DNA from: Nocardioides pini | Lineage (GTDB): Bacteria; Actinomycetota; Actinomycetes; Propionibacteriales; Nocardioidaceae | Direction of reading: 5' to 3' | Assembly (NCBI RefSeq): GCF_026712185.1 | Contig: NZ_JAPPUX010000006.1 | Coordinates: 79,424 to 143,423, forward strand | DNA length: 64,000 nt | Part shown: in pieces, positions 33,068 through 40,476 of the stretch | Position numbering within the stretch: position 1 is the stretch's first letter | Layout: each line of letters starts with the position of its first letter | Position numbers and translations under genes: made by a program | The notes under the pieces: model-generated | Told to the model about the DNA's origin: nothing | What the model saw: the letters and a program-made list of their open reading frames with translations, nothing else | Databases searched by the model: none

Positions 33068-34768
33068 TCATCCCTGCGCCGCCCGCACCTTCTGCGAGAG
33101 CACCTCGGGGCTGTCGGGCGTGCCGCCGTGCGCGGCGATCCAGTCGTAGGCCTCCTGCCGCTCGGCGTGGCACATCAGGCCGACGACGTCACCGGGCTCG
33201 GCACGCTCCACCAGCGCGGCGAGGCAGGCGACCTCGGTGGTGTAGGTGTCGATGTCGGTGACGCCGACGCGGGCGGCGCCGGCCCGCAGCAGGGCGTCGA
33301 TCTCGTCCATCGTGCGACCGCGGAGGTACCACTCCTTGTGGCCGATCGCCACGACGTCGCTGCCCTTCGCGCCGATCTCGCCGAGCGCGTCGATCAGCTC
33401 GTCGGTGCGGTCGCCGACGGCACCGAGGCCGAGCAGCAGGCGAGCGCCCGGACGTCGTACGCCCGACATGATCTCCAGCAGCGCCTCGAGGCCGGCCTCG
33501 TTGTGCGCGAGGTCCATGACGACCGAGATGCACTCCCCGTCGCCGGCCGGAAGCGAGAAGAAGTTCATCCGGCCCGGGTTGTGCTCCGCGTCGGGGCGGA
33601 ACGACGTGAGGCCGGCGACCACGGCGTCGCGGGCGAGGCCGACCGCGAGGGCGGCGGACGCGGCGGCGAGGGCGTTCTCGATGTTGAAGCGCGACAGCCC
33701 CGCCAGCGTCATCGGGACGTCGACGAGCTCGACCAGCGGGTCGGGGTCGGCACCGGGAGCCAGCACGGTGATCCACCCGTCGATCACGGTCGTGGCGCGG
33801 CCACCGTCGGTGAGCACCTCGCGCACCGCCGGCGAGTCGGGGTCGCGGCTGAAGATCCACGGCCTCGCCGAGATCACGCTGCGCATCGCCAGCACCCGCG
33901 GGTCGTCGCCGTTGAGCACCGACCAGCCGTCCTTGCGGGTGATCCGCGGCACGACGGACTTCACCTCGGCGAGCTGGTCGACCGTGTCGATGCCCTGGAG
34001 GCCGAGGTGGTCGGCGGTCACGTTGGTCACCACCGACACGTCGTTGCGGGTGATGCCGATGCCCTTGAGGAGGATGCCGCCGCGCGCGGTCTCGGTCACG
34101 GCGAGCTGGACGCCGTCGAGCCCGAGCGCACGGCCGGCGCCGGAGGGCCCGGAGTAGTCGCCCGCCTCGACGAGCACGCCGTCGCGGTAGATGCCGTCGG
34201 TGTTGGACCAGCCGACGACCAGCCCGCTGGTGCGCGCGATGTGGGCGATCATCCGGCTGGTCGTGGTCTTGCCGTTGGTGCCGGTCACCGCCACCACCGG
34301 GATGGTCGGCGTGATGGTGCCGGGCCGGTCGCCGCGGGGCGCGGCCGCGACCTCGGCCGCCGCGGCGCTGACGGCCTCCTCGACGTCGGGCGTCGGCAGG
34401 GCGTCGAGCGCGTGGGCGACCGCCTCACCGAGCGCCCGCGCCCGGCCCCGGTTGCGCCACGGGAAGGCGACGACCACGATGTCGGGGTCGCTGGTGGGGC
34501 GGACACGGACCGCGAGGCGGCGCGTGCCGGCCTCACCGGCGATGGCCCGGACCAGCCGCTCGACGGCGCGCAGGGCGAACCGCTGCCGGAAGCCCGAGCC
34601 GGGCGCGCCGGGCCTCGTCGTGCGCAGGCCGATGCGTCGGGCGAACCGCAGCACCGCCTCCTCGCCGGCCTCGGTGATCGTCGAGACGTCGAGCGTCAGC
34701 TTCACCGCGGCGCGCGGGAAGTAGAGGTTCGGGCCTTCGAGGACGCGCAGCTCGACGAGAGAGGTCAC
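33068..34768 (-). CDS. cyanophycin-synthetase-like Mur ligase lacking the ATP-grasp domain
   Basis: A 566-aa paralogue of the neighbouring CphA. Residues about 1-150 resemble the CphA N-domain (RVLEGPNLYFPRAAVKLTLD aligns with RVYRGPNVWSYDKSIHLVVD). They join almost directly to a full Mur-ligase domain at about residue 155: VVAVTGTNGKTTTSRMIAHI, TETARGGILLKGIGITRNDV, TADHLGLQGIDTVDQLAEVK, MDLAHNEAGLEALL. The approximately 285-residue ATP-grasp domain that adds Asp in CphA is absent, as is the HVAEHVA helix. It should still make an amide bond using ATP, so it may load an amino acid on an Asp-like acceptor. The start is GTG with a TAGTTT -10 box 6 bases upstream; a methyltransferase gene follows in the operon. 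Confidence 0.85.
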   Translation of the reverse strand: MTSLVELRVLEGPNLYFPRAAVKLTLDVSTITEAGEEAVLRFARRIGLRTTRPGAPGSGFRQRFALRAVERLVRAIAGEAGTRRLAVRVRPTSDPDIVVVAFPWRNRGRARALGEAVAHALDALPTPDVEEAVSAAAAEVAAAPRGDRPGTITPTIPVVAVTGTNGKTTTSRMIAHIARTSGLVVGWSNTDGIYRDGVLVEAGDYSGPSGAGRALGLDGVQLAVTETARGGILLKGIGITRNDVSVVTNVTADHLGLQGIDTVDQLAEVKSVVPRITRKDGWSVLNGDDPRVLAMRSVISARPWIFSRDPDSPAVREVLTDGGRATTVIDGWITVLAPGADPDPLVELVDVPMTLAGLSRFNIENALAAASAALAVGLARDAVVAGLTSFRPDAEHNPGRMNFFSLPAGDGECISVVMDLAHNEAGLEALLEIMSGVRRPGARLLLGLGAVGDRTDELIDALGEIGAKGSDVVAIGHKEWYLRGRTMDEIDALLRAGAARVGVTDIDTYTTEVACLAALVERAEPGDVVGLMCHAERQEAYDWIAAHGGTPDSPEVLSQKVRAAQG

Positions 34769-34787
34769 GCGGGGAAACTACCGAACG

Positions 34788-35558
34788 TCACAGGCCCATC
34801 GCGTGGAAGCCGCCGTCGACGTGCACGATCTCGCCCGTGGTCGCCGGGAAGAAGTCGCTGAGCAGCGCGCACACGGCCTGCGCCGTCGGGGTGTGGTCGG
34901 TCTCGTCCCAGCCGAGCGGTGCGCGGTCCTTCCACGACGACTCGAGGTCCTCGAAGCCCGGGATCGCCTTCGCCGCCAGGGTCTTGAGCGGGCCGGCGGA
35001 GACGAGGTTGCAGCGGATCCCCTCGGGACCGAGGTCGCGGGCGACGTAGCGGGAGGTGTTCTCCAGCGCGGCCTTCGCGACGCCCATCCAGTCGTACGCC
35101 GGCCACGCGGTGGTGGCGTCGAAGGTGAGCCCGACGATCGACGAGCCCCGCGAGAGCAGCGGCCTGGTGGCGACGGCCAGCGACTTCAGGGAGTACGCCG
35201 ACACCTGCACGGCCTGCGCCACGTCGTCCCACGGACCGTCCATGAACTTCCCGCCGAGCAGCGTCTCCGGGTTGCCGTACGCGATCGAGTGGACGACGCC
35301 GTCCAGGCCGTCGACGTGCTCGCGGACCTGGTCGGCGAGCCCCGCGAGGTGGTCCTCGTCGGTCACGTCGAGCTCGAGCACCGGCGGCTCCTGCGGGAGT
35401 CGCTTCGCGATGCGCCGGGTGATGCCGAGGGCACGGCCGAAGTTGGAGATCAGCACCGTGGCGCCCTGCTCCTGGGCGACCTTGGCGGTGGCGAAGCCGA
35501 TGGAGCTGTCCATCGTCACGCCGGCGACGAGGATGCGCTTGCCGTCGAGGATTCCCAT
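34788..35558 (-). CDS. fabI: enoyl-[ACP] reductase (NADH), InhA/FabI type
   Basis: A 256-aa SDR-type enzyme reducing trans-2-enoyl-ACP in the last step of type II fatty acid elongation. ILVAGVTMDSSIGFATAKVA is the nucleotide-binding start typical of InhA. GVVHSIAYGNPE, the active-site stretch YDWMGVAKAALENTSRYVA (Tyr-x6-Lys spacing of enoyl reductases), and AGPLKTLAAKAIPGFEDL with its substrate loop are present. GAAAGG-like GAAAGGCC precedes the ATG as ribosome site. fabG lies 43 bases upstream on the same strand: the same fabG-inhA order as in mycobacteria, although nothing here indicates mycolic acid synthesis. Confidence 0.94.
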   Translation of the reverse strand: MGILDGKRILVAGVTMDSSIGFATAKVAQEQGATVLISNFGRALGITRRIAKRLPQEPPVLELDVTDEDHLAGLADQVREHVDGLDGVVHSIAYGNPETLLGGKFMDGPWDDVAQAVQVSAYSLKSLAVATRPLLSRGSSIVGLTFDATTAWPAYDWMGVAKAALENTSRYVARDLGPEGIRCNLVSAGPLKTLAAKAIPGFEDLESSWKDRAPLGWDETDHTPTAQAVCALLSDFFPATTGEIVHVDGGFHAMGL

Positions 35559-35601
35559 GTCGTTGGGCCTTTCGTCAGTGGTCGTGTCTCGCGGAGGGGG
35601 G

Positions 35602-36339
35602 TCAGTGGCCCATGCCGAGGCCGCCGTCGACCGGGATCACGGCGCCGGTGACGTAGGACGCGCCGTCGGAGGCGAGCCAGGTGACCGCCGAGGCCACCTC
35701 GGCCGTCGAGGCGTAGCGGCCCAGCGGGACCTGGGTCTTGATGGCGCTCTTCTGCTCGTCGGTGAGGACGTCGGTCATGTCGGTCTCGACGAAGCCGGGC
35801 GCCACGACGTTGGTGGTGATCGACCGGCTGCCGAGCTCGCGCGCGAGCGATCGGGCCAGGCCGACGAGGCCGGACTTCGACGCGGCGTAGTTGACCTGGC
35901 CGGCGGAGCCGAGGAGCCCGACGACCGAGGAGATGAGGATGATCCGGCCGCGGCGCAGCCGGAGCATGCCCTTGGCGGCCCGCTTGGCCAGCCGGAAGGT
36001 GCCGGTGAGGTTGGTGTCGATGACCGAGGACCAGTCGTCCTCGCTCATCCGGAGCAGCAGGGTGTCCTTGGTGATGCCGGCGTTGGCGACGAGGACCTCC
36101 ACCGGGCCGTGCACCTCCTCGACCTGCTTGAAGGCTGCCTCGACCTGGTCGGCGTCGGTGATGTCGCAGCGCACGTCGAGCGCACCCTCGGGCGCGCCGC
36201 CGTTGCGGGTGGTGACGGCGACCTTGTCGCCCTGGGCGATGAAGGCCTCGGCGATCGCGCGGCCGATGCCGCGGTTGCCGCCGGTCACGAGGACCGATCG
36301 CGGCTCGGTCGGGGTGCTGGATCCGGAAATCTCGCTCAC
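35602..36339 (-). CDS. fabG: 3-oxoacyl-[ACP] reductase
   Basis: A 245-aa SDR that reduces 3-oxoacyl-ACP with NADPH. VLVTGGNRGIGRAIAEAF binds the cofactor, LVANAGITKDTLLLRMSEDD carries the NAG motif, and catalytic Ser-Tyr-Lys appear as ISSVVGLLGSAGQVNYAASK. GAVIPVDGGLGMGH closes the fold. The start is GTG; on the minus strand a TTGACC (-35, 36377-36372) and TAGCGT (-10, 36352-36347) lie 19 bases apart, the -10 box ending 7 bases before GTG. It heads the fabG-fabI operon. About 14 N-terminal residues (MSEISGSSTPTEPR) precede the fold and could be overextended. Confidence 0.94.
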   Translation of the reverse strand: MSEISGSSTPTEPRSVLVTGGNRGIGRAIAEAFIAQGDKVAVTTRNGGAPEGALDVRCDITDADQVEAAFKQVEEVHGPVEVLVANAGITKDTLLLRMSEDDWSSVIDTNLTGTFRLAKRAAKGMLRLRRGRIILISSVVGLLGSAGQVNYAASKSGLVGLARSLARELGSRSITTNVVAPGFVETDMTDVLTDEQKSAIKTQVPLGRYASTAEVASAVTWLASDGASYVTGAVIPVDGGLGMGH

Positions 36340-36382
36340 GCTCCCGACGCTAGTGATTACCGAGGGGTATCGGTCAATCCGG

Positions 36383-36595
36383 TCACTCGTCCTCGAGGCG
36401 GAAGCCCACCTTCATCCCGACCTGGAAGTGCTCGACGGCCCCGTCCTTGGCCTGGCCGCGGACCTGGGTGACCTCGAACCAGTCGATGTGGCGCAGGGTC
36501 TGGCCGGCGCGCTCGATGCCGTTGCGGATGGCCTGGTCGATGCCGTCGGGCGAGGTGCCGACGATCTCCGTGACGCGGTACGTGCGGTTGGTCAT
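36383..36595 (-). CDS. dodecin family flavin-binding protein
   Basis: A 70-aa dodecin. It matches the family length and pattern: MTNRTYRVTEIVGTSPDGID, AIRNGIERAGQTLRHIDWFE (the Trp that stacks on flavin), then VTQVRGQAKDGAVEHFQVGM and KVGFRLEDE. Dodecins form 12-subunit hollow spheres that bind flavins or CoA as a buffer or store. The ATG has AGGAGG-type GAGGAACC about 4-11 bases upstream. A longer frame extends 45 residues but into the promoter of the divergent DUF3099 gene. It is a single gene between fabG and DUF3099. Confidence 0.95.
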   Translation of the reverse strand: MTNRTYRVTEIVGTSPDGIDQAIRNGIERAGQTLRHIDWFEVTQVRGQAKDGAVEHFQVGMKVGFRLEDE

Positions 36596-36671
36596 GGTTC
36601 CTCCTGGTCGACGGCTGGGTGGACCGTCACCGGCCCGTGGTTCTGCGAGCCTAGCGACGTAGACTTCGAGC

Positions 36672-36962
36672 ATGGCCAAGTCCGATGCCGTGCGCATCAC
36701 CACGGCTCGCAGCAGTGCCGCCGACGACATGAGGTCGCGTCAGCGCCGCTACGCCATCTCGATGACCGTCCGACTGGTGTGCTTCGTGGCCGCCGTCGCG
36801 GTCGGTCCCGGCGTGCTGCGGTGGGTCCTCGTCGGCGCGGCGGTCTTCCTGCCCCTCTTCGCGGTGGTCATGGCGAACGCGAACGACCAGCGGCACGACG
36901 GATTCAGCCTGCCGCCGCAGGCCGGCGCCCACGAACTGACGGAACGCAAGGATGAAGACTGA
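36672..36962 (+). CDS. DUF3099 small membrane protein
   Basis: A 96-aa protein with two transmembrane helices (MTVRLVCFVAAVAVGPGVL and VLVGAAVFLPLFAVVMANA) after a basic N-terminus containing RSRQRRYAIS, then a short polar tail. RITTARSSAADDMRSRQRRY is the recognisable actinobacterial DUF3099 beginning. Function is unknown. A TAGACT -10 box ends 6 bases before the ATG (leaderless). It diverges from the dodecin gene. A 12-bp hairpin lies about 105 bases downstream. Confidence 0.88.
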   Translation: MAKSDAVRITTARSSAADDMRSRQRRYAISMTVRLVCFVAAVAVGPGVLRWVLVGAAVFLPLFAVVMANANDQRHDGFSLPPQAGAHELTERKDED

Positions 36963-37158
36963 GGAAAGACGACGCGACGCGGGCGTGTCGAAAGTTTGGT
37001 TTTCACCCAATCCCATGGAATGATCCTTCTCGCGAACGCAGCATCCCCCGTCTGCGTCAGCGTCGAGGTGCCGGACAGCTTCCCCCCGTGGCTGTCCGGC
37101 ACTTCTCATGTGTACGCCGCCCGCGCGCGGCCGCCAGTCCCCCGCCGGAAGGACGCCG
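36963..37158. other. intergenic region with an AT-rich stretch
   Basis: No gene. An AT-rich patch (AAAGTTTGGTTTTCACCCAA, 36991-37010) could be a promoter for the small downstream gene, but no clear -35/-10 pair can be placed. A hairpin (37068-37102) follows. A GAAGGA ribosome site at 37147-37152 serves the gene at 37159. Confidence 0.4.
37068..37102 (+). terminator. hairpin, possible terminator or leader structure
   Basis: GTGCCGGACAGC (37068-37079) pairs perfectly with GCTGTCCGGCAC (37091-37102) across an 11-base loop, followed by TTCTC. It lies between DUF3099 and the small CxxxxC gene and may end the former or sit in the leader of the latter. Confidence 0.65.
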
Positions 37159-37362
37159 ATGGACCTCGACCGTGACATCTGCTCGGCCAAGGGCTGCCAG
37201 GCCGACGCCGTGTGGGACCTCCAGTGGAACAACCCGAGGATCCACACCCCCGAGCGCCGCAAGTCGTGGCTGGCCTGCGACGAGCACCGGGCCTCGCTGT
37301 CCGACTTCCTCGGTGCCCGAGGGTTCCTGAAGGACGTCGTCCCCCACACGCCCGCGGGCTGA
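37159..37362 (+). CDS. small conserved protein with a putative zinc site
   Basis: A 67-aa protein with no assigned function. Cysteines at CSAKGC near the N-terminus and a later LACDEH could together bind zinc as a small treble-clef or ribbon: ICSAKGCQADAVWDLQWNNP, then RRKSWLACDEHRASLSDFLG. The C-terminal GFLKDVVPH is typical of a small actinobacterial family that has occasionally been mislabelled as an acetone carboxylase, which this is not. The ATG has a GAAGGA site 6 bases upstream. It converges on moaA, with a tandem hairpin array in between. Confidence 0.7.
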   Translation: MDLDRDICSAKGCQADAVWDLQWNNPRIHTPERRKSWLACDEHRASLSDFLGARGFLKDVVPHTPAG

Positions 37363-37392
37363 CGTACGCCCGGGTGTGGCGGGCGGGTCGCC

Positions 37393-37702
37393 CCGTCGGG
37401 CGGCGAGTGGCCACCCTGGCGGGAAACGACATCCGATGGGGCCGGGCTGATGTCGTACGCCGCCACCCTCAGGCGGGAAGGGGCGGGCGAGCGCTCCGTC
37501 GGGCGGCGGGTCGCCACCCTGGCGGGAAACGACATCCGAGGGGGCCGGGCTGATGTCGTACGCCGCCACCCTCAGGCGGGAAGGGGCGGGCGGGTCGCCC
37601 CGTCGGGCGGCGAGTGGCCACCCTGGCGGGAGACGACATCCGATGGGGCCGGGCTGATGTCGTACGCCGCCACCCTCAGGCGGGAAGGGGCGGGCGAACG
37701 CT
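37393..37702. repeat. three tandem hairpin repeats, period 103-104 bp
   Basis: Three head-to-tail copies (37393-37495, 37496-37599, 37600-37702) are nearly identical over about 100 bp. Each begins CCGTCGGGCGGCG and contains inverted arms ACGACATC and GATGTCGT with a 15-base loop: 37426-37433/37449-37456, 37529-37536/37552-37559, 37633-37640/37656-37663. Direct CCACCCT...GGCGGGAA blocks flank each stem. The array fills the 339-bp gap between two convergent genes and reaches the moaA stop. Reading frames through it are not coding. Confidence 0.9.
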
Positions 37703-38691
37703 CACCCGCCGATCGCGGACATCGGGCGGTCGGGCTGGAGGAAGGTCTCGTCGTCGATGCCGTGGCCGGCGCGCTTGCCCAGCATGGCGATGACCCAGCG
37801 CTCGGCGATCTCCTCGTCGCCGGCCCCGGAGCGCAGCGACGTGCGGAGGTCGGACTCCTCGCGCGCGAAGAGGCAGTTGCGCACCTGGCCGTCGGCGGTG
37901 AGCCGCACGCGGTCGCAGTCGCCGCAGAAGGGCCGGGTGACAGAGGCGATGATCCCGACGGTGGCCGGCCCACCGTCGACGTCGAAGAGCTCGGCCGGTG
38001 CACTGCCGCGCGGGGCGCCGTGGGGGGTCAGGGTGAACTCGGCGGCGAGCGCCTCGTGGATCTCGTCGGCGGTGACCATCGCGGCGCGGCTCCAGTCGTG
38101 CTGCGCGTCGAGCGGCATCTGCTCGATGAAGCGCAGCTCGTAGCCGTGCGCGACGCTCCAGCGCAGCAGCTCGGCCGCCTGGTCGTCGTTGGTGCCGCGC
38201 AGCAGGACGGCGTTGAGCTTGATCGGCCCGAGCCCGGCGGCCTTGGCCGCCTCCAGGCCGGCCACGACGTCCTTGAGGCGGTCACGGCGCGTGATGGTCG
38301 CGAAGGTGTCCGGTCGCACCGAGTCGATGCTGGCGTTGATCCGGTCGAGCCCGGCGTCGGCCAGGGCCTGTGCCGTGCGGGAGAGCCCGAGGGCGTTGGT
38401 GGTCAGTGACGTCTCGACCCCGAGCGCGTGCGTGCGCGCGACGATGTCGACGAGGCCCCGGCGCAGCAGGGGCTCACCACCGGTGAACCGCACCTCACGG
38501 ATGCCGAGCCGCTCCACCCCGATCGTGATGAGCCGGACGACCTCGTCGTCGGTCAGCGTCTGCTCCGTCGGCAGCCAGTCGAGGCCCTCCGCGGGCATGC
38601 AGTAGTTGCAGCGCAGGTTGCACCGGTCGGTCAGCGAGACCCGCAGGTCCGTGGCCACGCGGCCGAAGCGGTCTGCCAGGGGTGTCGTCAC
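37702..38691 (-). CDS. moaA: GTP 3',8-cyclase (molybdenum cofactor biosynthesis protein A)
   Basis: A 329-aa radical SAM enzyme making the first intermediate of molybdenum cofactor from GTP. The N-terminal cluster motif is CNLRCNYCM; VRFTGGEPLLRRG is the GGEP motif; and the C-terminal cluster ligands lie in FCGDCDRVRLTADGQVRNC. It ends in the conserved Gly-Gly pair (SAIGG) that enters the active site. I start at the second of two tandem GTG codons because a TAGGGT -10 box ends 7 bases before it (leaderless); the first, 2 codons upstream, is too close. Its two Fe-S clusters depend on the suf operon in this window. Confidence 0.93.
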   Translation of the reverse strand: MTTPLADRFGRVATDLRVSLTDRCNLRCNYCMPAEGLDWLPTEQTLTDDEVVRLITIGVERLGIREVRFTGGEPLLRRGLVDIVARTHALGVETSLTTNALGLSRTAQALADAGLDRINASIDSVRPDTFATITRRDRLKDVVAGLEAAKAAGLGPIKLNAVLLRGTNDDQAAELLRWSVAHGYELRFIEQMPLDAQHDWSRAAMVTADEIHEALAAEFTLTPHGAPRGSAPAELFDVDGGPATVGIIASVTRPFCGDCDRVRLTADGQVRNCLFAREESDLRTSLRSGAGDEEIAERWVIAMLGKRAGHGIDDETFLQPDRPMSAIGG

Positions 38692-38761
38692 GGTCACAAC
38701 CCTACCCGCGCGCGCCGCACCGGCCGCAGAACGCTCAGGACCGGACGGATAACCTCGCCGG

Positions 38762-39667
38762 GTGCACAAGCTGCGGTTCCTGGTCTCGCGCCGCTGGATC
38801 GCCTTCGCGCTCGTGGTCGTCTTCCTGGCGTGGGTCGCGTGGCGGCTCGGCGAGTGGCAGTTCCACCGGCTCGCCGACCGGCACGAGCGCAACGCGATCA
38901 TCGAGCGCAACGAGAAGGCCGGCGCCGACCCGGTCGCCGAGGTCCTCGCCCCCGGCCGGCCGGTCGCCGCGGAGGACGAGTGGCGCATCGTCGAGGCGAC
39001 GGGGACCTACGCCGTCGAGGACACCGTGATCGTCCGCTACCGCACCCGCGAGGGCGCGGCCGGCGTCGACGTCGTCGTGCCCCTCGAGCTCGACGACGGC
39101 ACGAGCCTGCTCGTCGACCGCGGCTGGTTCGCCACGGACAACCGCGGCGCGTCGACCGCCGACGTGCCCGCACCCCCCGACGGGGAGGTCGACGTCACCG
39201 GCTGGGTACGCCGTGACGCCGAGGGCGACAGCACCGAGGTCGCCGACCAGTCCACCCGCGCCGTCGACAGCGCACGCATCGGCGAGGCGCTCGACCGCGA
39301 GGTGCTCGGCGGCTGGGTCGACCTGCGCTCGGAGTCGCCGGAGCCGGCGACGCCGCTGGAGCCCGTCGAGCTCCCCGAGCTCGGTGACGGGCCGCACTTC
39401 TTCTACGGCCTCCAGTGGTGGTTCTTCGGCGCCATGGCCATCTTCGGCTTCTTCTACCTCATCTACGACGAGTGGCGCGGCGGCCGCGGCCCGTGGGGCA
39501 GCAGGGAGGCACCCGCCTCCGGGACGCGCAACGGCACGCCGGTGCCGGCTCGGGCGCGACGTCGTACGTGGCGTGAGCGGCTGGACTCCGGGGGTGAGTC
39601 GGACGAGGACTCAGAGCGCGCGCAGGAGCCCGCCGTCGACCGGGAGCATCACGCCCGTCAGGAATGA
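38762..39667 (+). CDS. SURF1 family cytochrome oxidase assembly protein
   Basis: A 301-aa SURF1/Shy1-like membrane protein helping mature aa3-type cytochrome c oxidase. The first helix is IAFALVVVFLAWVAWRLGEWQ; the conserved W-Q-x-x-R region follows, an extracytoplasmic domain with PLELDDGTSLLVDRGWFATD in the middle, and a second helix (WFFGAMAIFGFFYLIYDEW) at about 220. A TAACCT box ends 6 bases before the GTG start. The charged tail after residue 240 is low-complexity and its last 19 codons overlap the convergent SDR gene by 57 bases. ctaA, another oxidase maturation gene, is at 62922. Confidence 0.9.
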   Translation: MHKLRFLVSRRWIAFALVVVFLAWVAWRLGEWQFHRLADRHERNAIIERNEKAGADPVAEVLAPGRPVAAEDEWRIVEATGTYAVEDTVIVRYRTREGAAGVDVVVPLELDDGTSLLVDRGWFATDNRGASTADVPAPPDGEVDVTGWVRRDAEGDSTEVADQSTRAVDSARIGEALDREVLGGWVDLRSESPEPATPLEPVELPELGDGPHFFYGLQWWFFGAMAIFGFFYLIYDEWRGGRGPWGSREAPASGTRNGTPVPARARRRTWRERLDSGGESDEDSERAQEPAVDREHHARQE

Positions 39668-40381
39668 CGCCGCCGGCGACAGGACGAACGCGGCGACCGT
39701 GCCGAACTCCTGCGGCTTCCCGTAGCGACCCAGCGGGATGGACGCCTCCGCGGCACGCCGGGCGGCGTCCGGGTCGCCCGTCGAGGCATCCAGCTCCGCA
39801 ACCCGCTCGGTGGCGATCCGCCCCGGCAGGAGGCCGTTGACCCGGACGCCCCGCGGGCCGAGCTCGTCGGCCAGCGTCTTGGCGACCATCGCCAGTCCGG
39901 GTCGCAGGCCGTTGGAGATCGCCATCTCCGGCAGCGGCGCACGCACGCTGGAGGACAGCACGAGGCCGAGCGAACCACCCTCGGGCAGTGCCGTGCCGAG
40001 CTCGCGAGCCAGACGTACGGCGCCGAGGAAGACCGACTCGAAGGCCGCGCTCCACTGGTCGTCGGAGATCTCCGTGACCGGCCCCTTCGGCGGCCCACCC
40101 ACGCTGATGAGCGCCCCGTCGACGCGGCCGAACGCCTCGTCGGCGGCCGCGAGCAACCGCTCCGGGGTCTCCCGGTCGGCGTTGTCGGCCACGACCCCGA
40201 CCGCCGCCCGGCGTCCCGCGACCGCGTCGAGCGCTGCGGTGGCCTCGTCGAGCGACTCCTGGGAGCGGCCGGACAGCACCACGCGCGCTCCCTCGGCGAC
40301 CAGCACGTCGGCGCTCGCCCGGCCGAGCCCGCGGGCCCCGCCGGTGACGATGAAGACTCGGTCGGTCAGCTGCAGGTCCAT
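39611..40381 (-). CDS. SDR family oxidoreductase with atypical active site
   Basis: A 256-aa short-chain dehydrogenase. VFIVTGGARGLGRASADVL binds the cofactor, and ISVGGPPKGPVTEISDDQWS takes the place of the usual NNAG region. The catalytic stretch reads SSSVRAPLPEMAISNGLRPG then LAMVAKTLADELG: Ser and Lys are recognisable but Asn stands where Tyr is expected. This matches a known SDR subgroup (beta-ketoacyl reductase-like) with an altered tetrad, so its reaction is uncertain. A TAGGGT box ends 6 bases before the ATG. It overlaps the SURF1 gene tail-to-tail. Confidence 0.85.
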   Translation of the reverse strand: MDLQLTDRVFIVTGGARGLGRASADVLVAEGARVVLSGRSQESLDEATAALDAVAGRRAAVGVVADNADRETPERLLAAADEAFGRVDGALISVGGPPKGPVTEISDDQWSAAFESVFLGAVRLARELGTALPEGGSLGLVLSSSVRAPLPEMAISNGLRPGLAMVAKTLADELGPRGVRVNGLLPGRIATERVAELDASTGDPDAARRAAEASIPLGRYGKPQEFGTVAAFVLSPAASFLTGVMLPVDGGLLRAL

Positions 40382-40420
40382 CGCCCGACCCTAGTGCCGC
40401 GCTCCTCCCCGGGTCGCCCA

Positions 40421-40468
40421 CTGCGTCATCCGCACCCGCACCCATACGTCCCGTTCCGTATGACGCAG
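40421..40468. terminator. nested inverted repeats downstream of the ABC exporter gene
   Basis: CTGCGTCAT (40421-40429) pairs with ATGACGCAG (40460-40468); inside, ATACG (40444-40448) can pair with CGTAT (40457-40461). A further CTGCGTCA copy (40472-40479) lies in the last codons of the ABC gene. Its position 9 bases beyond that gene's stop suggests a terminator without T-run. Confidence 0.5.
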
Positions 40469-40476
40469 CCGCTGCG

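Noticed and set aside
34788..36339. Evidence for mycolic acid synthesis from the FabG-InhA pair
   Set aside because: The pair also serves ordinary type II fatty acid synthesis, and no other mycolic acid gene is in the window.
37450..38409. Repetitive reading frame through the tandem array (MSYAATLRREGAGERS units)
   Set aside because: It arises from DNA repeats whose period (103-104) is not a multiple of three, so the frame is not maintained from unit to unit. It then runs antisense through moaA.
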